From: a virus
Direction: 5' to 3' (one strand)
DNA: 23,525 bases
IMG/VR virus record: IMGVR_UViG_3300009488_000076
Coordinates: 1 to 23,525 of that record
The notes under the pieces are model-generated. The model was not told the DNA's origin and made no database searches. It saw nothing but the letters and a program-made list of their open reading frames with translations. Positions 1 through 7,766 of this stretch are shown piece after piece. Each line of letters starts with the position of its first letter. Position 1 is the stretch's first letter. Both the position numbers and the translations under genes were made by a program.

Positions 1-660
1 AATAGTTCAAGCACATTTGTTACAAGTAACTATGATCAACCTAATGATATAACAGGAAACTCTTCTAAGCATTTAGTTATAAATTCTTCAAATACAAGTC
101 TTACATCAGCGGGAGCTGACAATGAAAGCAATGTTGTTATAAATGGTACGGGTGTCACAATGGCTACAACATTTGGTAATCCGACTAACAATAACTTTGT
201 GGTAAATTCTAAATCAACTGCTAATTGGACTAATTGTCAATATAATTACCTTTTTGGAGGAGATGTAACAACAAACAATCTGACTTCTGCAAAAGAGAAT
301 ATTGTAGGACCAAACAATGCAACTTTAAATAATGTTGAAAATTCTCTTGCGTTAGGTCAATCGGGAATAACATTACAAGAAGCTAAAGGTGTTTTAGCTT
401 TAGGAAACAACACCTCTATAGTAGGTCAACAAGGTGTTCCTGTTCAAAGAAGTATAGTAACGGGATCAGGTGTATCTATAGAACCCTCTGCGGGAACTCT
501 TGCAAACAATGCGTTTTTTGGAGGTAACCAAGTAGAATTAAAAGATCCTTATAATGCTACTAACACAATCGCTTATGGAAGTAACCTAGAGGTTGCGGGT
601 AATAACGCTGCGGTTTTTGGTAAAAATAATGTTGCATTAGGTAACGGACAATCAAGCACA
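1..660 (+). repeat. Degenerate beta-roll-like protein repeats in the fibre gene
   Basis: Around eleven repeats of roughly 17-28 codons, recognisable only at protein level as N-x-hydrophobic(2-3)-G-x-x-hydrophobic. The DNA copies are not identical, so this is an old structural repeat rather than a recent duplication. Confidence 0.5.
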
Positions 661-873
661 GTATTTCAAGTAGGATGTGGAGATGGTGTTGGTAACAGAG
701 CAAATGCTATCAATATTGTTGATAAAAATCAAGCACAAGGTAATGCTATAATATTTATGGATCAGTTGGTCGCTCAAAACTATGCAGATGATGTAGCGGC
801 AGCAGCAGCGGGAATTACAGTAGGAGGATTATATCATACCAATGGAGTTCTTAAAATAAACATTACTCCATAA
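1..873 (+). CDS. Repeat-rich phage fibre / appendage protein, 3' part (5' end outside window)
   Basis: The frame is open from base 1, so the ATG at 160 is internal and the true start lies upstream; 290 residues are visible, ending at TAA. The chain is built of about eleven short units, each starting with a small polar residue, then two or three hydrophobic residues, then usually Gly and a polar turn (LVING, LALGQ, LALGN, FFGGN, IAYGS, AVFGK). Such spacing is typical of beta-roll or beta-helix trimers such as YadA-type heads and phage fibres. An Ala-rich stretch and a VGGLYHTNGVLKI ending resemble the C-terminal cap of fibre proteins of flavobacterial phages (recalled, not searched). It probably forms a head or tail fibre that touches the host surface. 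The exact place on the virion cannot be read from sequence. Confidence 0.6.
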   Translation, partial: NSSSTFVTSNYDQPNDITGNSSKHLVINSSNTSLTSAGADNESNVVINGTGVTMATTFGNPTNNNFVVNSKSTANWTNCQYNYLFGGDVTTNNLTSAKENIVGPNNATLNNVENSLALGQSGITLQEAKGVLALGNNTSIVGQQGVPVQRSIVTGSGVSIEPSAGTLANNAFFGGNQVELKDPYNATNTIAYGSNLEVAGNNAAVFGKNNVALGNGQSSTVFQVGCGDGVGNRANAINIVDKNQAQGNAIIFMDQLVAQNYADDVAAAAAGITVGGLYHTNGVLKINITP

Positions 874-889
874 TTTAAATTTAAATTGA

Positions 890-1117
890 ATGGACATTAG
901 AAAAATTTCACTAGGTCCTGACTATAAGTCAGGAGCAATGCATTATTTAAAAGGTCAAGAGGTTCTTAATGGCAGTCATTTTGTTCATCTAATCAAGCAC
1001 GACAAGGATGAAGATTCATTTAAAATATATATTGAAAATACAGATGATCAAACTGTAGTTTTATGGAAAGAGTTTTTCGGTATGCCTATATCGATTGAAT
1101 ACAATATTAATTTTTGA
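890..1117 (+). CDS. Small conserved phage protein of unknown function
   Basis: It encodes 75 residues starting MDIRKISLGPDYKSGAMHY. The ATG lies 16 bases after the fibre stop, with no Shine-Dalgarno sequence. The chain alternates beta-like stretches (HFVHLIKH, SFKIYIEN, TVVLWKEF, ISIEYNI) and lacks membrane segments or catalytic motifs, suggesting a compact all-beta protein. From memory, similar small proteins sit just upstream of the terminase in crAss-like phages. The stop TGA overlaps the next gene's ATG (TGATG), which points to translational coupling. No function is known to me. Confidence 0.75.
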   Translation: MDIRKISLGPDYKSGAMHYLKGQEVLNGSHFVHLIKHDKDEDSFKIYIENTDDQTVVLWKEFFGMPISIEYNINF

Positions 1118-1719
1118 TGAAAGCACCCGAGTTGTTTATAGTTAAACCTACGGGTGGGACAAGATATTCAAACACAAAAACAATCGGAGGATGTGAATTT
1201 ATAGTCAACACATCTGAAGAAGATCACAAGTTTTCAAATCGTTTTGCTATCGTTCAAGAAACACCTCTAGGTTATAAAGGAAAAATAAAACCTGGAGATA
1301 CTTTGCTTGTTCATCATAATGTATTTAAATTCTATAATGATATGTATGGTCAGAGAAAAAGCGGAAAAAGTTTTTTCAAAGACGATTTGTTTTTTATAGA
1401 ACACAATCAATTTTATATGTATAAAAACGAAGATGGTTGGAATACTCACGATAGGTATTGTTTTGTAAAACCAATTCCAACAGAAGATTCGTATATTTAT
1501 AAACCATTTAGTGAAGAACCATTGATGGGTAAAATGAAATATGTAAACGATTATCTGATTAGTCAAGGAGTTTTGCCAGGAGATAAAGTTTGTTTTCAAC
1601 CCGATAGTAAATACGAATTCACAGTAGATGGAGAAAAATTATATAGGATGTTTGATCATCAAATTACAATTAAATTAAATGACAATGAACTCAAAAGATT
1701 TAAAAGAAAAAATCATTAA
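1117..1719 (+). CDS. Conserved phage protein with possible tandem GroES-like beta-barrels
   Basis: It encodes 200 residues. The start is the ATG inside TGATG at 1115-1119; the TTG just upstream is unnecessary. The protein carries an internal repeat: IKPGDTLLVHHNVF (residues 57-70) and VLPGDKVCF (152-160). The second is followed by YEFTVDGEKLYRMFDHQITIKL-type sequence resembling the end of GroES (VKVGD...IDGEE...DILAI). Two GroES-like barrels in one chain is therefore my structural guess. T4 Gp31 is a known phage co-chaperonin that replaces GroES for capsid folding, and the place beside head genes would fit. GroES mobile-loop residues cannot be assigned, so it could equally be an unrelated beta-barrel. 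Its 3' end overlaps the next gene by 41 bases. Confidence 0.7.
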   Translation: MKAPELFIVKPTGGTRYSNTKTIGGCEFIVNTSEEDHKFSNRFAIVQETPLGYKGKIKPGDTLLVHHNVFKFYNDMYGQRKSGKSFFKDDLFFIEHNQFYMYKNEDGWNTHDRYCFVKPIPTEDSYIYKPFSEEPLMGKMKYVNDYLISQGVLPGDKVCFQPDSKYEFTVDGEKLYRMFDHQITIKLNDNELKRFKRKNH

Positions 1720-1966
1720 CGCAGGGTATCGAGCAGTTGAACAATTAGTTAAAGTTGCTCGAGAAGAAATAATCAAAGCTGATCCACAAGATGACTTAGC
1801 CGCAGACAGATTAAAAAATGCTGCTGCAACAAAAAAACTTTGCATTATGGATGCGTTTGAGATAGTCAACAAAATTGAAGAAGAAAAGAATATTCTTGAA
1901 ATATCAGAAAAAGGAAAAACAAAAATAGATACTAAACAAGGTTTTGCAGAAAGAAGGTCTAAATAG
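1679..1966 (+). CDS. Small helical protein, candidate small terminase subunit
   Basis: It encodes 95 residues, mostly helical and highly charged, ending in TAG. Motifs include AVEQLVKVAREEI, DLAADRLKNAAATKKL and DAFEIVNKIEEEKN. Its position directly before the large terminase, overlapping it by 23 bases, and its helical make-up fit a small terminase subunit, which recognises viral DNA and stimulates the large subunit. No helix-turn-helix is evident, so this rests on context. The ATG at 1679 is used; an in-frame ATG at 1685 is an alternative. The start lies inside the previous gene. The tail end, AGA AGG TCT AAA TAG, sits at the unusual start of the terminase frame. Confidence 0.65.
   Translation: MTMNSKDLKEKIINAGYRAVEQLVKVAREEIIKADPQDDLAADRLKNAAATKKLCIMDAFEIVNKIEEEKNILEISEKGKTKIDTKQGFAERRSK
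1944..1946 (+). other. Probable non-AUG (TTG) start of the large terminase
   Basis: This is the only common start codon between the upstream in-frame stop (1926-1928) and the conserved N-terminal region. A purine-rich AGAAAGAAGG follows it rather than precedes it, so it does not act as its ribosome-binding site. A +1 shift from the upstream frame is the alternative. Confidence 0.5.
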
Positions 1967-4106
1967 TTTATATGTAACAATAACAGATATTGTTGCTAAG
2001 AATATTGTTTCAAACAAAAACAGAAACAAAAGTTGGCTCTATGGATACAATGCAAAATACGATATTGTAGTTATATCTAAAACAGGAGAAATAGGAGATA
2101 TAATAGAAATAAATGGATTAAAAATTGCTTTACCAAAACCTCCAAAGTCTCTTCAAAGAGACACAAATAAATGGGTTAGAAAAAAAGAACCTCAACCTTT
2201 ATCTAAAATAAATTCCATATTCCAATGGAATACAATGCCAAATGAATTTAAAAACAAATGGGTAGACTATATTGAACAAGAGTTTGATAGAAGAGATATA
2301 GGGTATTGGTTTTATAACAACAACAAACCTACATACATAACGGGTGCACATTATATGTATTTACAATGGACAAACATTGATGTGGGTTATCCTGAATTTA
2401 GAGAAGCAAACAGAGTTTTTTATATATATTGGGAAGCTTGTAAAGCAGACAATAGGTGCTTTGGTCTTGTGTATTTAAAAATTAGAAGGTCAGGATTTTC
2501 GTATATGGGTTCTTCAGAATGTGTAAATACGGGAACACTAGCAAAAGACTCAAGGGTAGGTATATTATCTAAAACAGGTTCAGATGCCAAAAAAATGTTT
2601 ACAGATAAAGTTGTTCCTATATCTAGTAGATTGCCTTTCTTTTTCAAACCTATACAAGATGGTATGGACAAACCTAAATCAGAACTAGCATTTAGAATAC
2701 CTGCTTCAAAAATAACTAAAAAGAATATGTATGATATATCTGATGAAGAGTTATATGGACTAGATACTACTATTGATTGGAAAAATACAGATGATAACTC
2801 TTATGATGGAGAAAAATTATTATTATTAGTTCACGATGAAAGCGGAAAATGGTTGAAACCAAATAATATTTTAAACAATTGGAGAGTAACTAAAACTTGT
2901 TTGAGGTTAGGTAGTAAAATAATTGGTAAATGTATGATGGGCTCAACATCTAATGCATTAAATAAAGGCGGTTCAGAATTTAAACAATTATATCTTGATT
3001 CAAATCCAAGTAAAAGAAATGCAAATGGACAGACTAAAAGTGGATTATATAATTTATTTATTCCAATGGAGTGGAACTTTGAAGGGTATATTGATGAATA
3101 TGGAATGCCAAATGAAGAAGTAATTGAGTATTGGAATGCTGAAGTAGAGTCACTAAAAAATGATCCCGATGCTTTGAATGAATATTATAGACAGTTTCCA
3201 AGATCAGAATCACACGCTTTTAGAGATGAAAGTAAAGCTTCTATATTTAATTTAACTAAAATATATCAACAAATAGATTACAATGATTCTTTAATATTAG
3301 AACATCATTTAACTAAAGGTTCGTTTTATTGGAAAGATGGAGTAAAAGACTCAGAAGTTGTTTGGACTCCCAATCCAAGCGGAAGGTTTTTAGTTAGTTG
3401 GATTCCGAAAAGTAATCTACAAAATAGATTTGTAAAAAAACAAAACAACAAACATCCAGGTAATGACCATCTCGGTTCTTTCGGATGTGATAGTTATGAT
3501 ATATCGGGAACTGTAGGTGGTAGAGGATCTAATGGTTCATTACACGGATTGACTAAATTTAATATGGATGATGCTCCTAGCAATGAGTTTTTTCTAGAAT
3601 ATATTGCACGACCACAAACTGCTGAAATATTTTTCGAAGAAGTATTGATGGCTTGTGTGTTTTATGGTATGCCGATTCTAATTGAAAACAACAAACCTAG
3701 ATTGCTATATCATTTTAAAAATCGAGGATATAGACACTATTGTATAAACAGACCTGACAAACATTATAATAGATTATCTAAAACAGAAAGAGAGTTAGGC
3801 GGTATACCCAACTCTAGCGAAGATGTAAAACAAGCTCACGCAGCAGCAATAGAATCGTATATAGAAAACCATATTGGTTTGAATGGAGAACAAATGGGTT
3901 TTATGCCTTTTAACAGAACTTTAGAGGATTGGGCAAAGTTTGATATATCTAGTAGAACTAAATATGATGCTTCGATTAGTACGGGTTTAGCTATTATGGC
4001 TAATCAAAAACATAAGTATTTACCACAAAAAAAACAATCAAATTTAATTGTTAACTTTGCAAGGTATAATAACAAGGGAATTTATAGCGAAATAATTAAT
4101 AGATGA
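1944..4106 (+). CDS. terL: Terminase large subunit (DNA packaging ATPase/nuclease)
   Basis: It encodes 720 residues, the usual size for crAss-like terminases. The protein pumps DNA into the prohead by ATP hydrolysis and cuts concatemers. Numbering from the TTG, an atypical Walker A-like RRSGFS lies at residues 181-186 and Walker B LLLLVHDE ends at D298-E299. The C-terminal RNase H-fold nuclease shows candidate acidic residues D516 (GCDSYD), E581 (IENN) and D627 (SEDVKQAH). No in-frame AUG occurs before residue 98, yet the sequence upstream (YGYNAKYDIVVISK) looks fully coding. The frame is closed upstream by TAG at 1926-1928, so TTG at 1944 is the best start. It ends in TGA overlapping the portal ATG (ATGA). 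Confidence 0.92.
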   Translation: MQKEGLNSLYVTITDIVAKNIVSNKNRNKSWLYGYNAKYDIVVISKTGEIGDIIEINGLKIALPKPPKSLQRDTNKWVRKKEPQPLSKINSIFQWNTMPNEFKNKWVDYIEQEFDRRDIGYWFYNNNKPTYITGAHYMYLQWTNIDVGYPEFREANRVFYIYWEACKADNRCFGLVYLKIRRSGFSYMGSSECVNTGTLAKDSRVGILSKTGSDAKKMFTDKVVPISSRLPFFFKPIQDGMDKPKSELAFRIPASKITKKNMYDISDEELYGLDTTIDWKNTDDNSYDGEKLLLLVHDESGKWLKPNNILNNWRVTKTCLRLGSKIIGKCMMGSTSNALNKGGSEFKQLYLDSNPSKRNANGQTKSGLYNLFIPMEWNFEGYIDEYGMPNEEVIEYWNAEVESLKNDPDALNEYYRQFPRSESHAFRDESKASIFNLTKIYQQIDYNDSLILEHHLTKGSFYWKDGVKDSEVVWTPNPSGRFLVSWIPKSNLQNRFVKKQNNKHPGNDHLGSFGCDSYDISGTVGGRGSNGSLHGLTKFNMDDAPSNEFFLEYIARPQTAEIFFEEVLMACVFYGMPILIENNKPRLLYHFKNRGYRHYCINRPDKHYNRLSKTERELGGIPNSSEDVKQAHAAAIESYIENHIGLNGEQMGFMPFNRTLEDWAKFDISSRTKYDASISTGLAIMANQKHKYLPQKKQSNLIVNFARYNNKGIYSEIINR

Positions 4107-6538
4107 AAGATATAAAAATAAACATTTCATCTGTAGGTTTTCCTAGTCAGTTTGTTTCTGATGCAGAGAAAGAAACACCCGAATTTGGACTGCAAATTGG
4201 TCAGGCGATTCAATACGAATGGTTTAAAAAAGATGGAAACCAATGCAGATATTATAATCAATGGAGAGATTTTTATCGTCTAAGGTTATATGCGAGAGGA
4301 GAACAACCTATAGGTAAATACAAAAACGAATTAGCGATTGATGGAGATTTAAGTTATTTAAATTTAGATTGGACACCCGTACCTATTATTCCCAAGTTTG
4401 TTGACATAGTAGTAAACGGAATGAATGATCGTTTGTTTGAAGTCAAAGCATATGCTCAAGACGCAATGTCTCAAGCTAAAAGAAGTAAATATCAAGATAT
4501 TATTGAGGGGCAAATGGCGGCTAAAGATGTTTTAACCACTATCAAAGATAAAACAGGTGCAAATCCTTTTATTATGAACCCCGATGATTTACCTGAAACA
4601 GACGAAGAAATGAGTTTGTATATGCAGTTAAATTACAAACCTGCAATAGAAATAGCAGAAGAAGAAGCTATAAACACAATATTTGAAGAGAATCATTATA
4701 TTGATATTAGAAAAAGACTTGACTATGATTTAACTGTTTTAGGAATAGCTTGTGCAAAACACGAGTTTTTACCAGGAGCGGGAGTAGAAGTCAAATATGT
4801 AGATCCCGCTAACATCGTTTACAGTTATACAGAAGATCCACATTTTAAAGATTGTTTTTATTGGGGAGAAATCAAAACCCTACCTATTACTGAATTATTA
4901 AAGATAGATCCGGAACTCACAAGAGAGGATTTAGAAAAAATAAGTCAGTATAGCCAAAGTTGGTATGATTATTACAACACGGCTCAGTTTTATGAGAACG
5001 ATATATTTTATCGAGACACTTGTACTTTAATGTATTTTAATTATAAAACCACTAAAAAAATGGTTTATAAAAAAAAGATATTAGATGATGGTCGAAGTAA
5101 AGTCATAGAAAAGGATGATACATTCAACCCACCTGTAGAAATGATGGAAGAGGGTAAGTTTGAAAAGTTTGAAAAAACTATAGATGTGTGGTATGAAGGT
5201 GTTATGGTTATGGGAACAAACATAATACTCAAATGGGAGTTAGCCAAAAATATGGTTAGACCAAAATCTGCACAACAACACGCTATGCCAAACTATGTTG
5301 CAGTAGCACCTAGAATGTATAAAGGAGTAATCGAATCTCTTACAAGACGAATGATTCCTTTTGCAGACTTAATACAAATTACACACTTGAAGCTTCAACA
5401 AGTTATAGCAAGAGTTGTTCCCGATGGAGTATTTATAGATGCAGACGGCTTAAATGAAGTTGACTTAGGAACGGGTAATGCTTACAATCCCGAAGATGCT
5501 TTACGATTATATTTTCAAACAGGTAGTGTAATTGGTAGAAGTTACACACAAGATGGAGACTTTAATCAAGGAAGAGTTCCTATCAAAGAGCTTCAGTCAA
5601 GTTCAGGAGCAAGTAAAACCCAAATGTTAATTAGTAATTATAATCATTATCTAAATATGATTAGGCAAGTTACGGGACTTAACGAAGCAAGAGATGCTTC
5701 CACTCCCGATCCAAACTCTTTAGTTGGTTTACAAAAACTTGCTGCTTTGAATTCAAATGTAGCAACTCGACATATACTTGATGGTTCATTATATCTTTTT
5801 AGAACCCTAGCTGAAGCTTTGACTTACAGAGTTGCAGATATTTTAGAATATGCAGATTTTAAAGATGACTTTGCCAATGCTATTGGAAAATATAATGTAA
5901 GTATTTTACACGAAATATCAGACTTATATATATATGACTTTGGTATATTTATAGAAGTATCTCCCGATGAAGAAGAAAAAGCTCAACTTGAAGCAAATAT
6001 TCAAACTGCGTTAAAACAAGGAGATATAAATTTAGAAGATGCTATTGACATTAGAGAAATCAAAAACTTGAAGTTAGCGAATCAGTTACTTAAAGTAAAA
6101 CGAAAGTCTTTGATGGAAAGAAAAGAAAAGATGCAAATGCAACAACAAGCAATGCAACACCAACAGTCAATTCAGAAACAACAGATTCAAGCTCAGATGG
6201 AGCAGCAAAAACAACAATCTGAAATGCAAGGTAAAATGCAGTTGAAACAAGCTGAAATAGCATTTGAGATAGAGAAGATGAATACTGAAGCTAAATTAAA
6301 AAGTCAGTTGATGGCAGAAGAGTTTAGTTACAATCAACAACTAAGAGAGATTTCAGAAAAAGCTTTAGCACAACGAGAACTACAAAGAGAGTCATCTAAA
6401 TCAAAAAGAATTAGTCAAGCTAACACCGAACAATCTAGATTGATAATTCAGCGTAAAAACAATTTACCACCTCAACAGTTTGAGTCGAATGAAGATAGTT
6501 TAGATGGTTTTGATTTAGCAGAATTTGATCCAAGATAA
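4103..6538 (+). CDS. Portal protein
   Basis: It encodes 811 residues, starting at the ATGA overlap with the terminase stop. The portal forms the dodecameric ring at one head vertex through which DNA enters and leaves and onto which the tail is built. The order terminase-portal-scaffold-capsid and the length (about 800 residues in crAss-like portals) support this. The central region includes a long mixed alpha/beta part around TLMYFNYKTTKKMVYKK and a helical SLTRRMIPFADLIQITHLK segment expected in stem/crown regions. Residues about 669-745 form a Gln/Met-rich helix (QMQQQAMQHQQ, QKQQIQAQMEQQ), a long coiled coil that could form the portal barrel inside the head. It ends in TAA, with a promoter 29 bases later. 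Confidence 0.88.
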   Translation: MKDIKINISSVGFPSQFVSDAEKETPEFGLQIGQAIQYEWFKKDGNQCRYYNQWRDFYRLRLYARGEQPIGKYKNELAIDGDLSYLNLDWTPVPIIPKFVDIVVNGMNDRLFEVKAYAQDAMSQAKRSKYQDIIEGQMAAKDVLTTIKDKTGANPFIMNPDDLPETDEEMSLYMQLNYKPAIEIAEEEAINTIFEENHYIDIRKRLDYDLTVLGIACAKHEFLPGAGVEVKYVDPANIVYSYTEDPHFKDCFYWGEIKTLPITELLKIDPELTREDLEKISQYSQSWYDYYNTAQFYENDIFYRDTCTLMYFNYKTTKKMVYKKKILDDGRSKVIEKDDTFNPPVEMMEEGKFEKFEKTIDVWYEGVMVMGTNIILKWELAKNMVRPKSAQQHAMPNYVAVAPRMYKGVIESLTRRMIPFADLIQITHLKLQQVIARVVPDGVFIDADGLNEVDLGTGNAYNPEDALRLYFQTGSVIGRSYTQDGDFNQGRVPIKELQSSSGASKTQMLISNYNHYLNMIRQVTGLNEARDASTPDPNSLVGLQKLAALNSNVATRHILDGSLYLFRTLAEALTYRVADILEYADFKDDFANAIGKYNVSILHEISDLYIYDFGIFIEVSPDEEEKAQLEANIQTALKQGDINLEDAIDIREIKNLKLANQLLKVKRKSLMERKEKMQMQQQAMQHQQSIQKQQIQAQMEQQKQQSEMQGKMQLKQAEIAFEIEKMNTEAKLKSQLMAEEFSYNQQLREISEKALAQRELQRESSKSKRISQANTEQSRLIIQRKNNLPPQQFESNEDSLDGFDLAEFDPR

Positions 6539-6566
6539 CCCCCAAAAAATATATTAGATTTTGTAT

Positions 6567-6574
6567 TATCTTTG
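6567..6574 (+). promoter_or_regulatory. Bacteroidota-type promoter (-7 element TATCTTTG) for scaffold/capsid
   Basis: TATCTTTG matches the TAnnTTTG consensus of Bacteroidota sigma factors. It lies in the 62-base gap after the portal gene, 26 bases before the scaffold ATG. No clear -33 TTG was found. The same 8-mer recurs at three other intergenic places in the window. Confidence 0.7.
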
Positions 6575-6600
6575 TATAAACAAAATTTAATTAAATCAAT

Positions 6601-7746
6601 ATGGAATTAAAAGTAAAAGCAGTTGAACCAGGCGAAAGCAAATCGGTTCAAGAAGTTGAAAAAGAATTGCTCGAAAAGCACGAGGAAAAATTTGAAGATG
6701 GAAAAAGTAGTGCTGAAGTGGAGCGAGTGGATACAAGCAATGAGAGTACCACCACCACACAAGAGCAAGAAAGCGTACAGTCGAAAGACGAAGCACAAGA
6801 AACAACTCCCTCCTCAGAGTTAAGTGAGGAAGATGTTCTTTCATATATTGGAAAACGATACGGAAAAAAGATTGAATCTTTTGATGAATTGATGCAAGAA
6901 AGGGAAACCGCAGAAGAGTTACCTGAAGATGTTGCATCATATTTTAAATTCAAAAGAGAAACGGGAAGAAGCATTCAAGATTATGTGGCTTTGCAAAAAG
7001 ACTATAATGATGTTGATCCCGATAGTTTGCTTAGAGATTATTTTAAAGCGACTGAAGAAGGATTAGATGATGATGATATTTCAGTTTTGATGGAAGATTA
7101 TCATATATCTGATGATTTAGAAGAAAGCGAAGCTAAGAAACTAAAAATCAAAAAGAAAAAAATTATTGGTAAAGCCAAAAAGTATTTTACTGATATGCAA
7201 GAGAAGTACAAGCAACCGCTTGAGTCAAGCGAACCTGCCCCTTCATCTGTTTCAGAAAAAGAAATTGAAGCATATAACCAATATTTAGCAGATGCCAAAA
7301 GTAGATCAGACTTAGCACAAAGAAAAAGCGAGGTCTATAAGGAGCAAACATCTAATTTTTTTAATCCCGAATTCAAAGGTTTTGAGTTCAAGGTAGGGGA
7401 AAAACAATTAATGTATAATCCAGGATCGTTTGCAGAGTTGAAAAACGCACATTTAAATCCATCTAAATGGACTGAACAGTTCACAGATGAGAGTGGTGTT
7501 TTAAACAATGCAAAAGGTTATCATACTGCTTTAGCACTTGCGATGAATCCTCAAAAGTTTGCTGAGTTCTTTTATGAGCAAGGCAAATCGGATGCGACTG
7601 AGGATGTTACGAAGAAAATGAAAAATATAAATATGACTACTCGTAGCACACCCGAAGTAACATCTAAAGGGGGTACAAAGTTTAAGTCTTTGAACGCTGA
7701 TAGCGGAAGAGGACTTAGAATTAGAAGTATAAAAAAAAGTAAATAA
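6601..7746 (+). CDS. Capsid scaffold / assembly protein
   Basis: It encodes 381 residues between portal and major capsid genes, the normal place for a scaffold. The first 80 residues are very rich in Glu, Ser, Thr and Gln and probably disordered. The middle is acidic and helical (ESFDELMQERETAEELPEDV, DDDDISVLMEDYHI), with a Lys-rich patch (KKLKIKKKKIIGKAKKY) near residue 185. The C-terminus is basic (RGLRIRSIKKSK), typical of scaffold segments that bind the capsid inner surface. There is no protease motif; whether it is cut during maturation is unknown. The start ATG follows an A/T-rich leader from the promoter at 6567. The capsid gene follows after 20 bases. Confidence 0.8.
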   Translation: MELKVKAVEPGESKSVQEVEKELLEKHEEKFEDGKSSAEVERVDTSNESTTTTQEQESVQSKDEAQETTPSSELSEEDVLSYIGKRYGKKIESFDELMQERETAEELPEDVASYFKFKRETGRSIQDYVALQKDYNDVDPDSLLRDYFKATEEGLDDDDISVLMEDYHISDDLEESEAKKLKIKKKKIIGKAKKYFTDMQEKYKQPLESSEPAPSSVSEKEIEAYNQYLADAKSRSDLAQRKSEVYKEQTSNFFNPEFKGFEFKVGEKQLMYNPGSFAELKNAHLNPSKWTEQFTDESGVLNNAKGYHTALALAMNPQKFAEFFYEQGKSDATEDVTKKMKNINMTTRSTPEVTSKGGTKFKSLNADSGRGLRIRSIKKSK

Positions 7747-7766
7747 ATTTTTAAAAGTAAATAATT

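Noticed and set aside
1267-1980. Open frames on the minus strand opposite the GroES-like and small-terminase genes
   Set aside because: They are antisense shadows of well-supported + genes, of low complexity, with no starts in promoter context.
6596-6974. Several overlapping minus-strand and alternative-frame ORFs over the scaffold N-terminus
   Set aside because: They arise from the GAA/AAG-rich coding sequence; the reverse gives Leu/Phe/Ser-rich frames without family features.
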